A DNA stretch of 64,000 bases from Steroidobacter gossypii (GCF_016801985.1 NZ_JAEVLS010000004.1:558001-622000), one strand, 5' to 3'. Numbered from the stretch's first letter, positions 1 to 8,674 are shown. Program-made: numbers and translations. Notes: generated from the sequence alone by a model not told the origin.

Positions 1-586
1 AAAGATCGCACCCACCGGCAGCGAGCTCGAGATTGGCATCGATCAACGCAATGGACGCGAGTTGCTGCTGTCCGGTTACGTGCCCAGCAACGATCATCGG
101 ATCAAACTATCCGACGATGCCGCTGTTTCGAGCTTCCGACCACGCGTCGAAGTGTTTGCGACGGACGAGATGTTGGAGGCGATGTCACGGATGGCATCGA
201 TGGCGCACATCGCTTGCGAACCGCAGTATCGCGGCGGCGGGCAGCTCGTTTGCACACAGCCGATCGCATCGGAGCAGGAGGCGACTCGCCTGCGCACGCT
301 GGCCAAAGATGTGCCCGGCCTGCGCCTGCTCGACTTGCAAGTACTGCCGGTCGCGCGAGTGGCGGAGACGACGTCTAAGGCGCAACCCAATCAGATCACG
401 CAGCGCTTTGCAGTGCTGATGTGGCGCCAGCAGCGCTATCTGGTGAATGAGGTAGGCAAGCGTTATCGAGAAGGCGACGAGTTCGACGGTTTCAACATCA
501 AACGCATCGAGCTGGATCGTGTGGTGTTCGCGCGTGACGGCCGCGAATATGAGTTCTATGTCGCTGCATTGGGTAAGCGCTCATGA
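1..586 (+). CDS. sctD: SctD inner-membrane ring protein, C-terminal part (partial)
   Basis: The reading frame is open from base 2 to the TGA at 584-586, so the window starts inside this gene and about 194 C-terminal residues are visible. SctD (YscD/PrgH/EscD family) forms the outer of the two inner-membrane rings of the injectisome, with periplasmic ring-building domains at its C-terminus. The visible part is soluble and mixed alpha/beta, and ends in a beta-rich stretch (RQQRYLVNEVGKRYREGDEF) typical of the last periplasmic domain of YscD-like proteins. The family call rests mainly on its position just upstream of sctE-F-G-I-J, the place of yscD in Yersinia. Its stop overlaps the sctE start (ATGA). 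Confidence 0.75.
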   Translation, partial: KIAPTGSELEIGIDQRNGRELLLSGYVPSNDHRIKLSDDAAVSSFRPRVEVFATDEMLEAMSRMASMAHIACEPQYRGGGQLVCTQPIASEQEATRLRTLAKDVPGLRLLDLQVLPVARVAETTSKAQPNQITQRFAVLMWRQQRYLVNEVGKRYREGDEFDGFNIKRIELDRVVFARDGREYEFYVAALGKRS

Positions 587-828
587 CCTTGGTGAAACCC
601 GACGATCCAGACACCTACGGCGAGCTCGCGCGTCGTCTGCACGACGATGCGAGCGACAGCGTGCTGACGGAATATCGCAGTTGTTTCGAGCAGGCTCGCG
701 ATAGCGCGCGTCAACGCTTGCACGAGCCCTTACCCGAGGATGAATTTCGTACTCAGCAGGCGCTCGCGCAAAGCGCCGAACTGTCGATCGAAGTGCTCGA
801 GGCGGTGCACGCGAGCTTGCGAGGATGA
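583..828 (+). CDS. sctE: Small SctE (YscE-like) needle co-chaperone
   Basis: An 81-residue acidic, helical protein with no signal peptide or membrane segment. In Yersinia, YscE pairs with YscG to hold the needle subunit YscF in the cytoplasm before export. Here the gene sits directly before the needle gene and one gene before a TPR protein, so the E-F-G order is reproduced. Sequence identity within this family is very low, so the call rests on size, predicted helices and position. The start ATG overlaps the sctD stop (ATGA at 583-586). Confidence 0.6.
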   Translation: MTLVKPDDPDTYGELARRLHDDASDSVLTEYRSCFEQARDSARQRLHEPLPEDEFRTQQALAQSAELSIEVLEAVHASLRG

Positions 829-874
829 CGAGTACTTTGCCCCCCATGTAAGTGCATGTAACGAGGAGAGGACG

Positions 875-1093
875 ATGACCATTGCCCTGAACGGTTTGGT
901 GAACACGGTAGGCAGCGCCGAGAGCACGGCATCCAGCGCGGTGAACGGCCTGGGCGCCAACTCCACGGCGGCCGAGCTGACGCAGGCCAGCCTGCGCATG
1001 AATCAGTATCAGATCGTCGCGACGGCCGTGTCGGCCATCATCAAGTCCGACTCCGAAGCGAAGTCGGCGCCGGCCCGCGCCATCTCTCGCTAA
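875..1093 (+). CDS. sctF: SctF injectisome needle subunit
   Basis: A 72-residue protein of the size of YscF/PrgI/EscF needle monomers, which polymerise into the extracellular hollow needle. It is a small helical hairpin with an Ala/Ser-rich N-terminal half and a C-terminal amphipathic helix (NQYQIVATAVSAIIKS). The frame is open further upstream, but ATG 875 is preceded by AGGAGAGG at the right distance, and the extended N-terminus would be Arg/Cys-rich and unlike needle proteins. It lies between sctE and the TPR gene, as in ysc operons. Confidence 0.85.
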   Translation: MTIALNGLVNTVGSAESTASSAVNGLGANSTAAELTQASLRMNQYQIVATAVSAIIKSDSEAKSAPARAISR

Positions 1094-1105
1094 CAGGAGA
1101 GCGAC

Positions 1106-1591
1106 ATGTCACAGCAAGGCGTCGCGAGCATCGGCATTCCCCCACGGCGTATCAAGGCGCCGGATCCGCTGCTGCTCGAGCGCCTTGCTGAGACGGGATT
1201 CCTGGCCACCGAGTTCGGCATGCACGAGCGCGCCGAACAGATATTCATCTGCCTGCGCCAGCTGCGGCCGGGCAAACCCTCGCCGCTTATCGCGCTGGCC
1301 ATGGTGCACGCGAGGCGCGGCCAGCTCGATCAAGCCATCGACGAGCTCAACGCCCTGCTGGAAACGCATCCCGATTGTGAGATCGGCCGTGCGGTGCTCG
1401 GCACGATGCTGGTGCACGCGCGCCGCCCGGGAGCGCTCGAGCTGTTCGAGAAGATCATCGCCGATGGCGCCGACGCCGGCGCCATCAGCATCGCCAACTG
1501 CTGTGTCGAGCTCGCTCGCAAGCAGGAGGCTCCGCCGGAAAGCGACGCGAGCTCGTTCGCCTACTTCCGGCATTACAACGTCAGCCCGTGA
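1106..1591 (+). CDS. sctG: SctG-like TPR chaperone of the needle subunit
   Basis: A 161-residue soluble protein with tandem TPR-like helical repeats at about residues 25-130 (for example ALAMVHARRGQLDQAIDEL). This matches YscG-type TPR chaperones, which with YscE sequester the needle protein. It starts 12 bases after sctF behind an AGGAGAG site. Other TPR proteins occur in Hrp-type systems (HrpB1/HrpK), so the SctG assignment depends on gene order. Confidence 0.65.
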   Translation: MSQQGVASIGIPPRRIKAPDPLLLERLAETGFLATEFGMHERAEQIFICLRQLRPGKPSPLIALAMVHARRGQLDQAIDELNALLETHPDCEIGRAVLGTMLVHARRPGALELFEKIIADGADAGAISIANCCVELARKQEAPPESDASSFAYFRHYNVSP

Positions 1592-1630
1592 GCATGCTCA
1601 CGGCCCCCCTTCGACAACGGAGATTTCCGC

Positions 1631-2023
1631 GTGAGCACCCCCGTCGTTCTACCCGATCTGGCGTTTGCCCCGCAAAGCTCGCAAAACCCTGTCAGCCGTG
1701 CGCCGAGCTCACCTGAGTCGGTGGCGCGCTTCGAACAGCTCATGTTCGCACCGAACAACACATCGGCGGCAAGCGCGAGCGGCTCGTTCGTCACGAGCGG
1801 CGTCGGCGAGAACCGCTTGCAGCTGCACCTGGAGCGCCTGTCGCAGCGCTGGGAAGCGAGTCAGGCTGCCTTGCATCGCTTCTCGGATGGCAAGGAAGTA
1901 ACCACCAAGGAACTGGTGGTGACCCAGATGCAAATGATCAATTGCGCGCTGGATGTCGAAGTCTCCTCCAAGTGCGCATCGATCTTCGAGAACGGCGTCC
2001 AGACCCTGACTCAACGTGCATGA
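1631..2023 (+). CDS. sctI: SctI inner rod subunit
   Basis: A 130-residue protein. Its C-terminal third (about residues 93-130) has the YscI/EscI/HrpB pattern: a polar helix with paired hydrophobic residues ending in VSSKCASIFENGVQTLTQ. The rod connects the export gate to the needle inside the basal body and is itself an early substrate. The N-terminal half is Ser/Ala/Pro-rich and probably disordered. Translation starts at GTG 1631 behind AACGGAG. There is no yscH homologue between sctG and this gene. The stop overlaps the sctJ start (ATGA). Confidence 0.8.
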   Translation: MSTPVVLPDLAFAPQSSQNPVSRAPSSPESVARFEQLMFAPNNTSAASASGSFVTSGVGENRLQLHLERLSQRWEASQAALHRFSDGKEVTTKELVVTQMQMINCALDVEVSSKCASIFENGVQTLTQRA

Positions 2024-2880
2024 GCCTCCTGAATGGCGCTGCGTCCCGGCAGTCCGCTCGCCACGCCTGGCGAGCGGCGATAGTGCTTTCGATCCTCGCC
2101 CTTGCCGGCTGTAAACAAGCCATCTACTCGCAACTGACCGAAACGGAAGCGAACGATGTGCTGCTCACGTTGATCCGTGGCGGCATCGAGGCGGAAAAGC
2201 GCGTCACCGACGACAAGCAGTTCAGCGTCTACGTGCGCGATGCAGATGTCGCCACGGCGATCGAGCTGTTGCGTGCCGACGCTCAACCTGCGCAGCGCTA
2301 TTCGAGTCTCGGCGAAGTCTTCGAGCGCAACGGGTTGATCTCCTCGCCCACCGAAGAGCGCATGCGCTTCATACACGGCTTGCAACAGGAGCTTTCGCAT
2401 ACCTTGTCCGAGATCGACGGCGTCATGGTCGCGCGCGTGCACATCGTCGTTCCCGCCCAGAATGCGCTCGACACTACCGTGAAGCCGTCGTCCGCATCGG
2501 TGTTCATCAAGCATCGACCCGATCTGAACATGCAGTTACTGGTGCCGGCGGTGAAGGATCTGGTCGTGCGAAGCATCGAAGGCCTCGGACCGGACAACGT
2601 GGCCGTCAGCCTGTTTCCTGCTCGCGCTCCGGTGACCACTGGCACGCAGATTCCGCTGACCAAGTTCTTCGGCGCCACGGTGGCCTCGACGAGCACGACC
2701 ACTCTGTGGATTCTGCTCGCGATTCCATGGCTACTGGTCGCGGCCATGGTGGTGATGCTGTTGCATGCATCTTCGCTCGGCTCGGGAGTGGCTCATCTGC
2801 TCGCTCGGGGCAAAACGTCTGAGCCAGACCCGAGCCGGCAGTCGATGGGAGTGGGTAGGGAGGATCGCCGTGCCGCCTGA
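2020..2880 (+). CDS. sctJ: SctJ inner-membrane ring lipoprotein
   Basis: A 286-residue lipoprotein of the YscJ/PrgK/FliF-like family, which forms the inner ring of the basal body. The signal peptide ends in a lipobox with the lipidated cysteine at residue 31 (LALAGC). Two periplasmic domains follow, with recognisable motifs (YSQLTETEAND, a SPTEERMRFIHGLQQELS segment, DGVMVARVHIVVP), then a C-terminal membrane helix at about 228-252. ATG 2020 overlaps the sctI stop. A longer frame to 1942 is open but would bury the signal peptide. Confidence 0.95.
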   Translation: MSLLNGAASRQSARHAWRAAIVLSILALAGCKQAIYSQLTETEANDVLLTLIRGGIEAEKRVTDDKQFSVYVRDADVATAIELLRADAQPAQRYSSLGEVFERNGLISSPTEERMRFIHGLQQELSHTLSEIDGVMVARVHIVVPAQNALDTTVKPSSASVFIKHRPDLNMQLLVPAVKDLVVRSIEGLGPDNVAVSLFPARAPVTTGTQIPLTKFFGATVASTSTTTLWILLAIPWLLVAAMVVMLLHASSLGSGVAHLLARGKTSEPDPSRQSMGVGREDRRAA

Positions 2881-3595
2881 GCATGCCAGCCTCGCGCCAC
2901 ACGAGCGCCGCACGCCATGGGCGGCGATCACCAGGTTCAATCTGTTTCCGGCGGAATATTTGCACGACAGCTGGCGCGAGCAGTTGACCGCTCGCCTCGG
3001 CTCGATCGAACCCGCCCTGAGCTCACAACCCTTCTGGATTCGTGAGCTGTCCACGACCCTCCTGCGTGAGCGCCAGCTCCACGACCAGTTCGACTTCGAT
3101 TTCCTGGAGCGGAGCAAACGACTGGCGTTGCTCGACGCCCCGACGCTCCATCGACTGTGTCTCGTGCTGGCCGGTCTGCTCGTGCGTCAGCATCTGCGCT
3201 TGTTGGTGAGCCGTGACGATGCGAGCTTGATTCAACGCAGCCTGGGTCAAGACATTCACAAACTGGTGCTGGAATGGCGCGGCCCGATGCCTGTCCCAGC
3301 CGCGCCGGCGTTGTGGCCCGCGGACTGGCGCTCGCGTCTGGGCCACAGCGACGCCTGGGCGCGTCGCGGTGTGGCGATCATCTATTCCGCCCTACCGCCG
3401 CAAACACTCGCGCTCCATGGTCGTCTGCGGTTCAAGTTCCCCATCGGATGGCCGGAGGAATGTTTCTCGATCGGCTCCGCGCTGAATCACCGGGAGTCGA
3501 ATGCAAATGTTGTGGTGACAGCTCTATCGATGATCGCGCCCGAGTGCTCGTGGCTGTTCGATGAGAACGTTCCGATCACGGAGGTGGCCGCGTGA
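2870..3595 (+). CDS. sctK: SctK sorting-platform accessory protein
   Basis: About 241 residues. The N-terminal FNLFPAEYLHDSW motif (residues 23-35) is characteristic of SctK (YscK/HrpD/PscK) proteins, which link the SctQ pods to the SctD cytoplasmic domain in the sorting platform. I chose GTG 2870, which overlaps the end of sctJ by 11 bases, because TAGGGAGG lies 7 bases upstream and the protein then starts shortly before the conserved motif. The frame stays open to 2765, but that extension is encoded inside sctJ and looks like shadow sequence. It ends in a GTGA overlap with sctL. Confidence 0.8.
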   Translation: MPPEHASLAPHERRTPWAAITRFNLFPAEYLHDSWREQLTARLGSIEPALSSQPFWIRELSTTLLRERQLHDQFDFDFLERSKRLALLDAPTLHRLCLVLAGLLVRQHLRLLVSRDDASLIQRSLGQDIHKLVLEWRGPMPVPAAPALWPADWRSRLGHSDAWARRGVAIIYSALPPQTLALHGRLRFKFPIGWPEECFSIGSALNHRESNANVVVTALSMIAPECSWLFDENVPITEVAA

Positions 3596-4239
3596 CCGCC
3601 CTTCTCTCGATCAACCGCGCCGCGCTCATCGCCGGACGGGATCCGGTGATCAAGGCCGACGAGTTCACAGCGATGGTCGAGGCGCGCGAGACGGTTCGCC
3701 TTGCTCAGCGTGCGGCTGAGCAACTGCGCGCGACCACCGAAGCGGAAATCGAACAGGCACGTCGACGTGGGTATGAGGCTGGATTGCGTAAGGCGCGTGC
3801 GGAGCTGTCGACTCAGATTGCCGAAACCAAAGCACAACTCGAGCACTCGTTTACCTCCCTCGAAGCCCGCATCGTGCAGACCGTGCTCAAGGCGGTTCAG
3901 CAGATTCTGGCGAACACCAGCGACCGGGCGCTGCTGGAGCCGTTGATCCGGCGTGTTCTGGCGCAAGCAAAGAGCGATACGCCGCTCCGGTTGCGAGTCA
4001 GCGCGGAGCAGTTCGACCCCGCCAACGACGCGGTCTCGTCGCTGCTGAAGGAATTTCCTCAAGTCGAATGGATCGACGTGGCCAAGGATCCCAACGCCTC
4101 GCGCGGCACCTGCGTGCTCGAAAGCGAGTTCGGCGTCATCGACGGCAGCATCGACACACAGCTCGCCGCCCTACGTCGTGGCCTGCTCAACGCTTTCGTC
4201 GGCAAGCGGCTCGCCAGCGATCTTCGCTCCGAGGAGTGA
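3592..4239 (+). CDS. sctL: SctL stator of the injectisome ATPase
   Basis: A 215-residue FliH/YscL-type stator that binds and restrains the SctN ATPase and connects it to SctQ. A long Ala/Glu/Arg-rich coiled coil (about 30-85) precedes a C-terminal domain with the FliH/ATPase-E-like pattern, including the stretch VLESEFGVIDGSIDTQL, which strongly resembles other SctL proteins. The GTG start at 3592 overlaps the sctK stop. The gene is directly followed by its partner sctN, 3 bases away. Confidence 0.9.
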   Translation: MTALLSINRAALIAGRDPVIKADEFTAMVEARETVRLAQRAAEQLRATTEAEIEQARRRGYEAGLRKARAELSTQIAETKAQLEHSFTSLEARIVQTVLKAVQQILANTSDRALLEPLIRRVLAQAKSDTPLRLRVSAEQFDPANDAVSSLLKEFPQVEWIDVAKDPNASRGTCVLESEFGVIDGSIDTQLAALRRGLLNAFVGKRLASDLRSEE

Positions 4240-4242
4240 GTC

Positions 4243-5574
4243 ATGCGCATCCACCAACAGCGCCCTCACTATCTCGCTGCTGCGCTCGATGAAGCGTTGC
4301 TCGACGTCGCTCCCGTCGAGTCGCGCGGTCGTGTGCTTGAAGCGGTGGGAACGTTGATCAAGGCCACGGGAGTGCAAGCCCGTATCGGCGATCTGTGCGA
4401 GCTGCGCACCAACGGCAGCTCGGAGCGCAGGTTTGCTGAAGTTGTCGGCGTGCAGAAGCAAGCAACGCTGTTGCTGCCGTTCGGAGAGCTCGACGGCATC
4501 TGCGTCCAGACCGAGGTGGTGAATTGCGGCCGCGCGCCGACGATTCGCGTCGGCAACGGCCTGCTTGGCCGGGTGGTGGATGGTTTCGGTCAACCTATCG
4601 ACGGCCTCGGCCCGCTGAGTGAAACGGAAGACTTCCCGGTGCACAACCGACCGCCGAATCCGCTCGACCGCAAACGGATACAGCGCTCGTTGCAGACTGG
4701 CGTACGAGCGATCGACGCCGTACTCACTTGCGGTGAAGGCCAACGCACCGGCGTGTTTGCGCCGGCGGGTGCAGGCAAGAGCACGTTGCTCGCGATGATT
4801 GCACAGGGCACGGCCGCCGATGTGACGGTGGTGGGGCTGATCGGTGAACGTGGTCGCGAGGTCAGAGAGTTCATCGACAATGTTTTACCGCCGGGGCGCG
4901 CGGCCAAGACGGTTGTGGTCGCCGCGACGTCGGATCGTCCCGCGGGTGAGCGAGTCAAAGCCGCTAACGTCGCGACGGCGATTGCCGAGTTCTTTCGCCA
5001 GCAGAATCGATCGGTGCTGCTGCTGATCGACTCGGTGACTCGTTATGCACGCGCCTTGCGTGAGATCGGTTTGGCTGCCGGCGAGCCGCCGACGCGACGT
5101 GGTTACCCGCCCTCGGTGTTCTCGGCGCTTCCGACGTTAGTGGAACGCGCTGGGCAAAGTGCTCATGGGGCGATCACCGCATTTTATACCGTGCTGGTCG
5201 ATGACGAAGAAGGCGATCCCATCGGCGAGGAGCTGCGGGCGCTGCTCGATGGGCACATCGTGTTGTCCCGTGAGTTGGTGGCAGCGGATCACTACCCAGC
5301 CATCGATGTCGCCGCAAGTCGCAGTCGAGTCATGAGCCATGTGACATCGAACGAGCACCGCAAGGCTGCGGCTGAGCTGCGTGAGTTGCTGGCGAAGCAT
5401 GCGGACATTCAGGTGCTGCTGCAGATCGGTGAGTACAAGGCGGGGGCTGACGCCTTGGCGGACAAGGCGATTCGTTGCAAGCCGAATATCACCAAGTTGT
5501 TGCGACAGCAGTTGGGCGAGCGCGGCTCGCTCCCTGAGACCCTCGCGTTGCTGAGGCGGGCGGTGGAGTCGTGA
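4243..5574 (+). CDS. sctN: SctN type III secretion ATPase
   Basis: A 443-residue F1-beta-like ATPase (YscN/FliI family) that unfolds substrates and separates them from chaperones at the base of the export gate. Walker A is APAGAGKST at 173-181 with catalytic Lys179, and the Walker B aspartate is Asp263 (LLLIDSVTRYA). The family segments GLIGERGREVREFI, RRGYPPSVFSALPTLVERAG and VLVDDEEGDPI are intact. Length is normal for the family. Its stop overlaps the sctO start. Confidence 0.97.
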   Translation: MRIHQQRPHYLAAALDEALLDVAPVESRGRVLEAVGTLIKATGVQARIGDLCELRTNGSSERRFAEVVGVQKQATLLLPFGELDGICVQTEVVNCGRAPTIRVGNGLLGRVVDGFGQPIDGLGPLSETEDFPVHNRPPNPLDRKRIQRSLQTGVRAIDAVLTCGEGQRTGVFAPAGAGKSTLLAMIAQGTAADVTVVGLIGERGREVREFIDNVLPPGRAAKTVVVAATSDRPAGERVKAANVATAIAEFFRQQNRSVLLLIDSVTRYARALREIGLAAGEPPTRRGYPPSVFSALPTLVERAGQSAHGAITAFYTVLVDDEEGDPIGEELRALLDGHIVLSRELVAADHYPAIDVAASRSRVMSHVTSNEHRKAAAELRELLAKHADIQVLLQIGEYKAGADALADKAIRCKPNITKLLRQQLGERGSLPETLALLRRAVES

Positions 5575-6098
5575 TGCGGTCCAGGGATATCGTCACGCTC
5601 GAACACTTGCATCGCGTTCGCGGTTCGCGGCTTGCTGCGCTCGAGCGCGATTTGCAGGCGAAGGTGGCCGTCCTTCGGGAAGTCGAAGACGAAGCAGAGG
5701 CTTGTCGCGCGGAGCTTGCTCAGGCGCGGCTGCAGCGCGATGCGTGGGAAAGCGAATGGCAGAGCTGGTTGAGCACGCATGGCGTATTGAGTCGCGGTGA
5801 GGATTACAACCGCTATCACGTCGTGCTCATCGCTTGGGAGCGCGATGTTCACGAACAGCTTTCTGAAATCGAAGCGCGGTTGCGGGTCGCTGCCGATGAG
5901 GTTACGAAAGCGCGGGGTGTTGTTCGCAAGGCGCAGGTGAGGTTGGAAGCACTCGGCGACAGACTTGCTCGCTCCCGTCACTCGCTCGCATACGCCAGGT
6001 CGCTTCGTCAGCATCGAGAGAACGAAGAACTCGCCACCATTGCCGCGCGCCGGGCACACGCCGCGTGGCTCTCTGACGTTGTGAGTGCCGGCGTATGA
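5574..6098 (+). CDS. sctO: SctO central stalk protein
   Basis: A 174-residue protein that is almost entirely predicted coiled coil, with charged heptads and no signal peptide. In YscO/FliJ-type stalk proteins such a helical hairpin inserts into the SctN hexamer and contacts SctV. The call rests on the coiled-coil character, the usual size (150-180 residues) and the position immediately after sctN. The stop of sctN and ATG 5574 share one base. GTG 5571 is an alternative start one codon earlier. Confidence 0.8.
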   Translation: MRSRDIVTLEHLHRVRGSRLAALERDLQAKVAVLREVEDEAEACRAELAQARLQRDAWESEWQSWLSTHGVLSRGEDYNRYHVVLIAWERDVHEQLSEIEARLRVAADEVTKARGVVRKAQVRLEALGDRLARSRHSLAYARSLRQHRENEELATIAARRAHAAWLSDVVSAGV

Positions 6099-6664
6099 GC
6101 GACACTCGCCCTCTCCAGCTCACCCCGCCCACGTCCGGCGTAAGCCCTCGCTCCCCGGATCAGAGAGCGCTACAAACGGAAACGATCGCTCGCTTCCGCC
6201 AGGCTCTGAGCGAGCCCAGCTCCGCTCTGCCCGAACCAACGAACTCGGCCGCCTCCGAGGGCCGCGATGCGGGCTCGTTGGCGACAGGCGTGCCGGCGAT
6301 GGCGGGTTCTCTTTACTATTCCCTGCCGTTGACTCAAACGGCGGCGCCGCCTGGGATGGCACCGGATTTAGAAGAAGCGGTGCGGCTGATCGAACAGGCG
6401 ACCAGCGTCGCGATGGAACGCGCGGCGCGAGCCGATGCGTCGCGGTTCATTGTGTCTCTGGATCACGCCATCGTGGGCGGCGCGTCCGCCGAATTCATAA
6501 GAGACGGCGCCTTCCTCCACGTACGTTTGCTCGCGCGAAACGACGCGGCGTATCGAAGCATGTGGACGCATCGAGCGGAACTGGAAGAGCGGCTCGGAGC
6601 GAGCACGGGCCTGGTGGCGAGAGTCGAAATCATCGAGGGCTACGGCGATGGCCGCTCAGCCTGA
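6095..6664 (+). CDS. sctP: SctP-like needle-length/substrate-switch candidate
   Basis: A 189-residue protein with a Pro/Ser/Thr/Ala-rich, probably disordered N-terminal half (residues 1-90) and a compact alpha/beta C-terminal part (about 90-185, ending EERLGASTGLVARVEIIEGY). This layout fits YscP/SsaP/HpaP proteins, in which a secreted linker measures needle length and a C-terminal T3S4 domain contacts SctU. It occupies the SctP slot between sctO and sctQ. It is short for a molecular ruler, and sequence similarity in this family is weak. It overlaps sctQ by 17 bases. Confidence 0.65.
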   Translation: MSDTRPLQLTPPTSGVSPRSPDQRALQTETIARFRQALSEPSSALPEPTNSAASEGRDAGSLATGVPAMAGSLYYSLPLTQTAAPPGMAPDLEEAVRLIEQATSVAMERAARADASRFIVSLDHAIVGGASAEFIRDGAFLHVRLLARNDAAYRSMWTHRAELEERLGASTGLVARVEIIEGYGDGRSA

Positions 6665-7754
6665 GCAACTCCTTCCCATGCCGCAGCCCATCTCGCCGGC
6701 CACGTCGGAGCCCATCTCATGGGAGACCATCGATCCAGCGGTGCTACCCGCCATCGAGCGCCTGTTACATCGTCACGGCCCGGCGACCTTCAAAATCGGC
6801 GACCAGGAGCTGAATTTTTCCTGGGCCAACGCGCAACCAGGCGAGCACGCGATAACAGTCACCCTCGCCTCCGGCGCTCACAGCCTGCAGATCGAGCTCG
6901 ACAACCTCGGCGCCATCGATCCACTCATGATCGGCGAACCCTTCGAGCTGCTTCCGCCAGCACTCCGCAGCCTGGTGGTCCGCAAAACCGTTGCATCATT
7001 GCTGACCAGCACACCGCGAGTCCTCGCTGAATCGCTGCAAGTGACAGACATTCAGTGGAAAGCGGCACTACGAACCGACTGGCCCATCAAGCTTGGCTTC
7101 CGCTTGCAACGCGGAGACGACGGCTGCGTCACTCACGGTCGACTTTCAGTGCCATCAGCTGCCACGCTGGCATGGCTCGACGAACAGCTGCCGGCGCAAT
7201 CGAAAGCCCAGCGAGCGAACCTGCACCTGTTGCCTATTCCCATCCGTCTCGTGCTTGGACAAACCGGACTCACCACGTCGGCCATGCGAAAGCTGGAAGC
7301 CGGCGACATCGTCTGGGTGCAATCCGCACGTCACACGCGAGCCGGCATCAACATCGACTGCCGTATCGGCAATCTCAGCGCGGCGCTGGCCATGGTTCGC
7401 CACCGGCAGCTCCAGATCAGAAACGTCCAGGCGCTCACCATGAAACTGCAACCACAAGCGACGGCCACCGCCACTCCGCCCAAACCTGTCGCCATCGACA
7501 GCGAGCGCACGGCGCGAACACTGGAAGTGCCAGTCACATTCGATGCCGGCGAGCTCAACGTGCCACTGTGGCAGCTCGAACGTTTACAACCCGGCGCGGT
7601 ACTCGAGCTGCCGCAGGACATCGGCGACTCGACCATTCAACTGCGCGTTGGCAACAGCCTTATCGCGCACGGCGCGCTCGTGGCCATCGGCCAACGCCTC
7701 GGCGTCCGCATCACTCACGTATATCTCGAAGAGAACAGCAGCCCGACAACATGA
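6648..7754 (+). CDS. sctQ: SctQ cytoplasmic sorting-platform protein
   Basis: A 368-residue YscQ/HrcQ/SpaO protein that forms the pods of the cytoplasmic sorting platform. A variable N-terminal region (1-170) precedes two SPOA-like domains: SPOA1 at about 195-260 (IPIRLVLGQTGLTTSAMRKL) and SPOA2 at about 290-362 (VPVTFDAGELNVPLWQLERL, LVAIGQRLGVRITHV). Two in-frame internal methionines (codons 249 and 265, ATG at 7392 and 7440) lie just before SPOA2, where several SctQ genes start a shorter SctQ-C product. The stop overlaps sctR (ATGA). Confidence 0.92.
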   Translation: MAAQPEQLLPMPQPISPATSEPISWETIDPAVLPAIERLLHRHGPATFKIGDQELNFSWANAQPGEHAITVTLASGAHSLQIELDNLGAIDPLMIGEPFELLPPALRSLVVRKTVASLLTSTPRVLAESLQVTDIQWKAALRTDWPIKLGFRLQRGDDGCVTHGRLSVPSAATLAWLDEQLPAQSKAQRANLHLLPIPIRLVLGQTGLTTSAMRKLEAGDIVWVQSARHTRAGINIDCRIGNLSAALAMVRHRQLQIRNVQALTMKLQPQATATATPPKPVAIDSERTARTLEVPVTFDAGELNVPLWQLERLQPGAVLELPQDIGDSTIQLRVGNSLIAHGALVAIGQRLGVRITHVYLEENSSPTT

Positions 7755-8404
7755 CTGGCACTCCCGATCCCGTCGTCGTCCTGCTGACCCTGGCGCTGCT
7801 GTCGCTCGCGCCGCTGATCGCCATCATGGTCACCTCGTTCGCCAAGATCGTGATTGTGCTGGCGCTAGTGCGCAACGCCCTCGGTCTGCCGCAGATTCCG
7901 CCCAATCTGGTGCTCAACGGCCTGGCGCTGGTGCTGTCGATCTACATCATGGCGCCGCTTGCCACCCAGATCGCCGAGCGCGCCGAGCAAGGGCTGTCGA
8001 GCGGTCGCATGGAAGCGTCGAGTTTGTTTCGAATCGTCTCCGACGCACGAGAACCGTTGCGCGCTTTCCTCGCAAAACACGCGCGCCCGCGTGAACGTGA
8101 CTTCTTCGTTAAGTCGGCGCATCAGCTATGGTCCGCGGAGCAAGCGCAATCGCTGCGCTCTGACGATCTGATGGTGTTGGTGCCGGCGTTCACGGTGAGC
8201 GAGCTGACGGCCGCGTTCACCATCGGTTTTCTGCTGTATCTCGCGTTCGTGGTCATCGATCTGGTGGTGGCCAACGTACTGGTCGCGCTCGGCATGATGA
8301 TGTTCTCGCCCACCGTGGTCTCGGTGCCGCTCAAGCTGCTGTTGTTCGTGCTGTTGGATGGCTGGTCGAAACTCATCCACGGCCTGATCCTGACGTATCG
8401 CTGA
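7751..8404 (+). CDS. sctR: SctR export-gate protein
   Basis: A 217-residue FliP/YscR-family membrane protein. Five SctR subunits build most of the helical export gate together with SctS and SctT. The hallmark N-terminal segment (SFAKIVIVLALVRNALGLPQ, residues 25-44) and the C-terminal segment VLVALGMMMFSPTVVSVPLKLLLFVLLDGW are present. Four hydrophobic segments surround a central hydrophilic region. The frame is open to 7055 upstream, but that part is sctQ in another frame. ATG 7751 overlaps the sctQ stop. Confidence 0.96.
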   Translation: MTGTPDPVVVLLTLALLSLAPLIAIMVTSFAKIVIVLALVRNALGLPQIPPNLVLNGLALVLSIYIMAPLATQIAERAEQGLSSGRMEASSLFRIVSDAREPLRAFLAKHARPRERDFFVKSAHQLWSAEQAQSLRSDDLMVLVPAFTVSELTAAFTIGFLLYLAFVVIDLVVANVLVALGMMMFSPTVVSVPLKLLLFVLLDGWSKLIHGLILTYR

Positions 8405-8405
8405 C

Positions 8406-8672
8406 ATGCCGATCGAGCAACTTGCAACCAACGTCCAGGAAGCGCTGCTGCTGGTGCTGTGGCTGTCGCTGCCGGCGGTACTGGTGGCCGGCGTGGTCGG
8501 CCTGCTGGTCGCGTTCGCGCAGGCGATCACGCAGATCCAGGATCAAACCATCTCGTTCGGCATCAAGCTGATCGCGGCCATCGTGGCGATCGCACTCACC
8601 TCGGCCTGGCTGGGCGGCGAGTTGCTGAACTTCGCCAACCGCCTGTTCGATGCGATTCCAACCATCCGCTGA
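8406..8672 (+). CDS. sctS: SctS export-gate protein
   Basis: An 88-residue protein with two membrane-type helices separated by the QAITQIQDQTISFGIKL motif typical of FliQ/YscS proteins. SctS helices wrap around the SctR5-SctT1 core and help keep the export channel closed. Normal family length. It starts one base after the sctR stop and ends two bases before the sctT start. Confidence 0.96.
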   Translation: MPIEQLATNVQEALLLVLWLSLPAVLVAGVVGLLVAFAQAITQIQDQTISFGIKLIAAIVAIALTSAWLGGELLNFANRLFDAIPTIR

Positions 8673-8674
8673 CC

